From Antedon mediterranea (lineage: Eukaryota; Echinodermata; Crinoidea; Comatulida; Antedonidae), in assembly GCF_964355755.1 (NCBI RefSeq), contig NC_092676.1:23666288-23730287 (forward strand): a stretch of DNA of 64,000 nucleotides, written 5' to 3'. The notes under the pieces are model-generated. The model made no database searches. It saw nothing but the letters and a program-made list of their open reading frames with translations, and was not told the DNA's origin. This document shows, in pieces, positions 51,501 through 60,545 of the stretch (its first letter is position 1; every line of letters starts with the position of its first letter). A program made the translations under genes and the position numbers.

Positions 51501-54500
51501 AATCAATCTATATTGTAGAAACATCAAATGAAACATGGCCATACTTTCTTTATAAATTATGTGCATTTTCCAAACTGCTACGCATCACTGACTCTCTCCA
51601 ATTTGAGAGAAAAGTTTAATTTTAATACAGTACCCCCTTTACATTTAATCTATGTCTACACCATCAAACTAGTTCGACAAAAAATTGTGCAAATATGAAG
51701 TGATATGGTCAAATATGATAGTGATATGACATTTTTTTTGTTGTCACATAAAGCTTGAGAGTGTAGACAAGCCTCTGACTGTATACACCATCAAACTAGT
51801 TTGACAAAAAAGTGTAATGTGCCCAAATATGGTAGTGATATGACATCATCATGTTCATATATGGGTATATCACATTTTTTGTCACATAGAGTTTGATAGT
51901 GTAGACAAGCCTTTAGACACACACAGGTTCACAACATACAAAATGCCAGTGTTGACACAATGTTTAAGCGGTTTGTGAAAGGAGTACAATCAAGGAGTTC
52001 AATTAATATCTGTAAAAAAACTATTTACTTCAGAGATGCTGAAGATACTTACCAAGATTCTATGACACCCTATTATCAAAGATAAATATATAAATAAATT
52101 GAATATTATTATTAGCCTATGCTTAGACAGTTTGCATTCAACACCCCTTGGAGAGCAAGCTTCCTAACATCATCAATTTGTTACAAACTTTTATTAGAGA
52201 TTGCCAAAAATAGATTCCATTTATATAATAAATAAAAATATTCTTATGGCATTTAAGACTGTCAGTATCAAGGTCATTAGATTATATAAAATGTTATAAT
52301 AAACTATAAGAATAATAAACTAAAGATATATGATGGTACATAATAAACAAAACAGTGGCACAAGTACATACAATTTTGTATTCAAAAATATTTATATTTT
52401 ATAGATTTGCTATATCCAATCCAATATCACTTGGTGGGTTTGGGTTTAAAATAAATATTACATATATCAATTCAATTCAATTTAATTATGTTATTTTGGC
52501 TCAAACATTGTCTTGTGAAATGTATATGTATACAGTCAACTCTTCCAAAAACAGACTTTCTTGAGTTCCAAAAGGTCCCAAATTCTTTTTTACCATTAAA
52601 AACACATTCCGACTACCAGACTTTCTGGAAAACTGGACCAGGTATTGGGAGAGTTAACTGTATTATTTTCAAGTTATATTAATTTAACTTTCATCATACA
52701 AATTTCAACTATTAAATTATTGCATTAAATATGTTGTATGTTCTTTCTAATTTATTAATTTGCAAAACAAATATTACTTTTGGCAAAATGAAGCTAAATT
52801 TGTTTTAGAATTGAAACCCAATACGATTAATACTAAAAAAACACACAGTCTAATACAATGTAAATAAGCTAATTAGAAGATTTACACATTATCCTTTGCA
52901 ACCTATAAATCCAACACCTCACGAATCCGATGTGAATGATCAGATAATCTTGTATTGGATTTACAGTGTACATAAATCGCTGTAGCTACTGCTTTGAACT
53001 AGGACATACTATACTAACTCTATAATGACATGCTAAATATATGTTTACTTTCGCAGGTGTGTTTTATTTAGGTAAAAAGCAACGGCATATGTTCGTATTA
53101 TTACTAACTATACCTTTCTTAAATATCACTGTACCAATGAGATGCTCAAATAAAATACAGACTTTTAAATAAATTATGTGAATTAGCCAATCTAGAGCAG
53201 TATAGATCAGGATTTTTTATTATTCTCTATCCTACATGGCTTTCCATAAAATTTGAATACAATTATATTATAGTTTTGTATTATTATTCCATTAAAAGAT
53301 TTGTTTCTGGGAAATGGCCAATTATTTTGGTGGGAAGAACACTGAATGTTCTTGTCAATATTACAACTAAAACATAGGTTTAAACGAGGCCTTGGAGCTA
53401 TGAAATGCTAATGTCTAATTTCAGTAATAGTACTATACTTAATTATGGTAATTCAATGTATATAAATGTATCATCATTATAAAGCACATTAACTAATACA
53501 AATAAGGTCCAATCAGGTCAGAATATTTTATTAAGCTTACAGTAAATGTTGACCTTGATTGATAATTTACTATAAAAAGTGTTTAAAATCCTTGAAATAA
53601 AACAACATTATTTTAGCACTAAAGCTGGTTGATTTCTATTTAAACTAAAGAAATAAAACAATAATAAAAGATAATAAGAAAAACAAACAAACAAAGATAG
53701 TCATTATAATTACACATCTATGGGTCTGTTTCTGTTGCTTAGCACCGAATAAACGAATAAACCGTTTACTTCAAAATACATTTAAAATATAAATTTTATA
53801 TGGGTGGTCGAGTCGATGGAAATCATTAGCAGTACCCAAAATGCAAAGGGTACTTGTGGTCAATTCAAATGTTACTGCAATGTAGTTGACACTCAAATAA
53901 CCTATAGTAGGCTGTCAATCAAATAACCGTTATTTTGCATTGCAGCTAAAAGTTTCCCAGCAATAACCGGTTAAATGGCGTTCTAACACCGAATCGATTG
54001 GGTGTTTTTAACCGTTAATTTCAGGCTGCCAGCCATTTATCCGGTTATTGAAAATTTGTTCCGTTTCTGTTCCCAAGAAATTGGAGTTAATTTATTCACA
54101 CCATTATTAACCAGTTATTTCTTTTGCAGCAGAAACAGGACCTATGAAACAGGTGCCCATCCTTGGACTATATTGTCATTAAGAATACATTTGTAGGTGG
54201 TGAAAAGAACTGCAAGGTGGTAGCCTAAATTGTGGCATAGGCCTACTGATAATTAGCAATATATCTACTAATAGCCTTCATGCTGTTTACACAAGCAAAT
54301 CTGTTAAAATAACAATTATTCCTTAATAGTTATCCAGTATTTTATATAGGAACAGGTGTTCTGTAGAAGATGTTCAGGAGGCCAAGATAATGATGCCTAA
54401 ATTTCCTCATTTCTATCAACATATTTATTTGAATTTCTTTCATCTTTATCTAATTTTTCATATTGTTACTGCTACTACTAATTACTACCCACTATCAACC

Positions 54501-57500
54501 TTAATTTTGTTAGCCAATTCTTTATTGATATGTTAGTGCCAAATAATCAACATTAAAAAAAAAATATCAAAAAGTGGAAAATTATTAAATATTTATTGAT
54601 ATACAATTCTAAATCTTGTTTTAAATATTAAATATTTGACATATAATACTGAACATTTACAAATATATTTACAAACAAAATTATGTCAATTTCAGATGTA
54701 AAATCTTACTACAGAACAAAGGAATGCGTTACTGTAGTAACCTCTAGCATAAACTCAGTAGAATGAATATGCAGGAATTACCGATCTGTATTATATTAAT
54801 CTTGAACAGCATGATTCATATTTTATAGGCCAAACCTACGCTAACTGATCTAAACCTATGCTATAATAATATACTAAGCCTAACAACCAAAAAATCCTAA
54901 CTAATTACAAAATTTACCTGGATTCCGTCAAATTTGTAACGGCATAAATTCCATCAGAAAAATAAATCTGCTACGTCTAGCTTGTAAACGGGCAGTGATT
55001 TTATATTTGCAGTGCTTTTAAAACTGTGTGACTGTGAGTATCGGATGCCTTTGGCAATTTGCTACGCTATCTGATGATGATAACGACGCACGTTACATAT
55101 CTAATGCTAGGAGGACACTGGTGAGATGAAATTGGATGAATGGAATATTGTGTTGTGTGTGTGTTTTTAACAGAATTTAAGAGTGGAAGATCGTTGTAGG
55201 GGGCTAGAAGGAAAATATTTTAAAAGCCTGTCATCAAAGAAAAAACAAACATGTAGTAGTTATTGGAAAAAGTGAAGAAATATATTAAGTTATGAAACTT
55301 AATAAAAGAAAGATTTTCTAAAGTATGTCTATCATATCAAATCATATTGGGTGAAAGAAGAGGGATGGTTCCTTTCTTCGAAGGGTTAGTATTTACATTG
55401 TAAAATACACTATCAAAAGGCATCATTTATAATTGTTGTGATAATCAACAAAACAGCAACAATTAAAAGCTAAACTGAAACATTTTGGTTGACTTAATTT
55501 ATAAAAAAAAATTGTTTTGGCTTCCCTTCCTCCTGTTTTGTACAATTTGTTTTGGAACAATAAAATACTCAATATTTTACACTAATTACCGTTGTTGTAA
55601 ACAAAAAGATTAAAATTAAAGTACAAAAAAGCTTGACGGAAGTTAAAATTAGGGTGAACAATTTCACCTCCTGGGGTAAGGGGATGTCTAGATACAGCAA
55701 GGCGCCCAGCAATTTCCACAATGTTAAAACCCTAGCTTTGCGTACGCTTCATTTATCATTTATGCACTAACCAGTAAATTGTTTTTGTGTGCTAATCTGT
55801 TTGTTATGATTGTACCTGGATAACTTCATAATTGTAGTGATCGCCGACAATGCTTTCACACCTTGCCGAAAGCAAATGATAATTAATAACAACAAAGGTG
55901 TTATATAAAGGCAAGTTGGATATACATAATTGATAAAATAGTGGGCAGGTTTATGCTCGATAAAACACAGAAGATTGATATGATCTATCCTGCTTGTCAT
56001 TAAAGTTTAGAGACTGAACCATTTTGTTCAATTTAAGCTTCAACATCTTGTTTCTATTACTATAGTAGAATTTTGGGACCCAAAAAAGTGTCCCTTTAAT
56101 AGAGGTGTCTCCTGAACAGGATTGAACATATAGTGTTTTTGTATTGCCCCTCATTCGCTTCACAGGAAAAGTGTCCCCTGAATAGAGGTGTCTCCTGAAC
56201 AGGATTGAACATAGTGTTTTTGCATTGCCCCTTGTTTGTTTCACAGGAAATTATCCTCTGAATAGGGGTTTTCCAAATGTTTGAGCATTTTCATAGCAGA
56301 AAGGGATGTTTCATGAATAAGTACTGAAAATAGTGTTCAATACACAGGTTTTTATATATTTAGCATTGTAAACAAGCCATTTGTTAGACTACTATATTAT
56401 TACTACAGCTATTATATTTAACAACTATTTGCTTCTGATATGAACAAATCAAATTCCAATCTCATAAAGCGTATTTAGTACAAAATCATCAGTAATTATC
56501 AATAAAAGTCTGCCAGACAATGGTGACACATAAAACACAATGAATGAGGTAATTACATATTATTAATAGTAAAATATAATAATTATATAATCAAGTTTAA
56601 AACCTATCCTTTGTATAAGAACATAATCTAGGTTAATAATAATAAATAAAGTCAGTTTCCATTGATACATTTGGCAGTTTATTAGACGTTCAAGGTCTAC
56701 CTTGGCGCCTTACAGAAATATATAAAACTTTATCTCATCTTGTGACATCATAAAGCTATCATGTATCACATTGCATTAGATAGATAGATAAATCAACAAT
56801 TGACAAGGATGGGAAAAGAAAATCTTTATGCAGGAACATCACCTCGAAAACAAGGTTTTTTTTAAATAATATAAATATTTAAATAATAACTCACCGCATG
56901 CGTAAACTACTTTGAGGTATTTATCGGTCTCTGGACTGCACGAGTCTTTAAATACTTTTGTACTTGCTTTCACCGCACATTGCTTTCTGCCGTGGCAGCG
57001 CTCCAACATTTCATCTATTGCGTTTTCAGAATCGCAATCTGTAAGAAACAAGAATAATTTGTGAATAAAAGGTTATTATTTTTAAACTAAATATAATTCT
57101 TTAAATGCAATGGCCTTTTCTGAAGAGTCATCAAGGATTTTATTTATGTCAACTAAAAACTATAAAATAATAAAATACTTTAAAAAGTCAACAAGGGTAA
57201 ATTCTGGAAGATAGAAGAGTATCCACTCATTGCTGACTGCAAGCATATTTTCTGTGCCTACAAATATTTGTATTTGTTATCTGTACTTGTACCTGTACAA
57301 TTATTTTCCATGTAGGCCTATATTTTTTTCGTTTGTATTTTTTTTATTCAATATTTCACCCAGATGCTCCTCATAAGGTACAGCCTTAGTCTCGAGGAGC
57401 CTCTGCCTCCATGTATGTTTAATATACAGGGATGTATCTACAAAAACTATAGAACATCTATTGTTAAACGATCTCTTTTCTAATAAGATTACTACAGACA

Positions 57501-60500
57501 CAATCTATTATTTAATGTGGCGATGGAGGATACTCCTCCGTAATGTGGCCGACTGTCTACAACATCTCATTACCATAATAAACTTTTTGTTAACAGACAC
57601 AACAATCACGGGTGTCAACGGTTCATTTCAATGAGACCGCTTAACAATAATTATAACAGATTGTAACGAGCCTAAGTAATCGCAATACAATACTCAAGTG
57701 GCACGAGATAATTTACTTAGTTACACTTCATTACACACGCTGAATTAACTTCATATAATATACGATTAATAAATAAAGTAAACATTTGTATCATGGGTTA
57801 CTGGATAAATGTAACCACACCCAGAAACAGATGCTTTGGGATTTAGAAATGATTAAGAAACATAATTAAACATTTGTAGGCAATAATAATATATTGTATA
57901 TTAAATAAAAGATAAAACAATTTTAATAATAAATTAATAAATTTATTTGCATCAAAATTATATTAAACTTTCAAAATTATATCCATTATAATTTATCTGC
58001 AATTAAGACAAAACATAGCTGTATAATTGTATACTGCCCTCTATCTACATAATAAACAAAAAACTTTAACACTAGACATTTAGGTTGCATTTAATTTATA
58101 TGACACCAAATTTGAATTACTGCAAATTTATGGAGCTCCCAATAGTTAAACAGGTATTTTAAAACACAATTTGCTGAATTAAAAGCCGATAATTATGGTT
58201 TATGGTATTTATGCTAACTTTCATACTTGCCAATAAATCGGTAGGTCATGATTGACACTTTGCCAGCAAGGCAAGCAACAACAGGAAGTGTAAAAAACAG
58301 TTAGCCTACCGCATGATTTGGTAGGGTTGGCAGGTATGAGGCTAACCTGTGAAATCAGTGACAACTAACATATACCCAATTAGCTAAGCACTGCACTACA
58401 ACACACTACAGTATACATAGATCTACAGGTAATGAACAAGTACAAGCTAAAGATCAATGTTACCTACATTATCTACTAGGGAAAACAAGATAAAACATAT
58501 TCCTTTGACATAGAATCTTAATACAGTAGGATTAAATGTTGATCCATCTAAGATTAAGGACTTTAATCTTTTCTCTTTGCCTCTTTAAAACATTAGGTAT
58601 CTGTCAGTCAATCATGCTTTTACTACAAAATTAAAAGATTTGACAGAAGGCAGCATTTTGAAGTCATACTAGGGCATTTGGATATCTCACACTCAAGCAT
58701 GCCCAGAAAGCAGGTATATATAGTATTGCAGATAGACATAGTGTTTTAAGCTTCTCAGAATTGCTCTAGTTTGTAGCTAATTGCTGAAATAATAAATCTA
58801 AAAAGATATCTATCAAAAAAACACATACCTAAGTTATCCATACTATATGATGGACAATTTCCATTTTTAACACCGGCCTCTCGTCCAAACATGGCCGACT
58901 TAATTGCCAACAAGTCACTCTCCTCACACATCAGCTGCATTTGTTCCTCCTCACACTGTATAGCACTTTTATATACACCTGAAAAATGAAAGAAAAAAAA
59001 ACCAAATATTTTTTTGATATATTAAAACTTTTCTGTTGTTTTTTCAAATAATTTAATTTTCTTATTAATAGGGTATAAAAGGACACTTTTAATGTTTGAT
59101 TTGGTTCATCGATAAACTGGATTTGGTACATCATTATTTTAAGGTAATTGTTAAAAAACAAATAAAGGTTATACAGGTAGCTAAAAAATGTTTTGAGTAC
59201 CAAATAGATTTGGTTAATGTCTAGTGAGTTTCTAAAGAGGCGGCTGCATTGTAGAGGTGGTATAGGATTTTCTTGAGGGGAGGTTGCATTGGTACAGGGG
59301 TTGTATGTCTAAAAATAATCTATGGATGGGTAGTGGTCAACTAAACTTTATCCACGAATGACCATGGTCAATTAAATTTAAGTGCTCTTTACCAAAGAGA
59401 ACATTTCCGTTTCAATTGTTGTTTTTCCTCAATGAGCCGTGTTTGTTTAGTTTGTTCTTTAATAGCTAGTTTTTCTAATCAATGAGTTATATATAATCAA
59501 ATGATATTGTATTATTTAAGCAAACAAACTCAAGTGTTGCTAGGGGTTAAGTGATACTTAACGATTTCGATAAACATTTATTTAAGGTATACACTGTAAA
59601 GTAAATTGTAGTCGAGTGTGTGTATTAGATTGTTCTGTACACAACTAATGAACAGCGGACAGCGGGTTATCGGTGCACAAAGCACGAATTGGGGCTCCAT
59701 ATCTCGCAGGAATTATGAAGTAGAAAATAGAGTCTAAGTTAAAAATATTTCAGTTGGTAATGAACTTTAAAGGTTAAAATAATCCTATTTTATACACATT
59801 TACCTTCTACTAAAAATATTCAAATTTAATATTAAGTCAAGCATTTTTTTTTTTAATGTTTTGTTGAAATCAATAGTTCATTTTGAAGTACCTGTATTAT
59901 TTGGTTTAAAAAATAAAATTAAAAACAAAATTAATTATAAAAATCATGATGATGTAATAATCACCGGGACGAACATCTTTATAAACTAAAGTTGCTAAGA
60001 TTCTCTTAGTCCTTCGCACTTAAATTTGGACTAAAAGTATTAAGGTAGAATACCGCTGGGAATCCGCTTGGGCAGAACGCCAGGGATCACTCCACGTTAA
60101 GGAGGAATTGCAGAACATTCTCATGCGAGTTTTCAATTGATATTTATGGCTACAACATGGTTAAAATATCTCCAAGGGCTTCTTAATAAAATCTCACATA
60201 CTTATCTGCTCCACTACAAATTATGCTGTTGACCCAGTTTGCTACGGAATAACAAATGGTGTACGACATTTGGGAGTATATTTAGGTTATGGTGATAAGC
60301 GGTCAACAGTAATTCACATAATGGATTATTATTAAATATTGATTTATGATTACTGGTTCAATAAATAAAATCCAGCTTTTTATTGAATTATGAAAATTAT
60401 AATAAGTTTGAATGAGAAATGACCTATTTCTATATAGGCCTATATATGATTTTGAAGATGATGATAAATTATTATAGTGATGATAAATTATTATGGTGAT

Positions 60501-60512
60501 CATAAATGATGA

Positions 60513-60545
<33 letters not shown>

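Larger units (their letters stand above)
36870..56894 (-). other. EVA-1-like gene, 20-kb intron
   Basis: Filled with transposon remains listed separately: SINE copies near 38560 and 42975, an inverted-repeat element at 42001-42371, a LINE end at 43371, AAGCTCTGTC elements at 45278, 45850, 48791 and 51649, a pogo-like element at 52533 and another at 53723. Two weak exon-like stretches on the + strand (46541-46610 and 50166-50200) are discussed as findings. No convincing nested gene. Confidence 0.5.
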
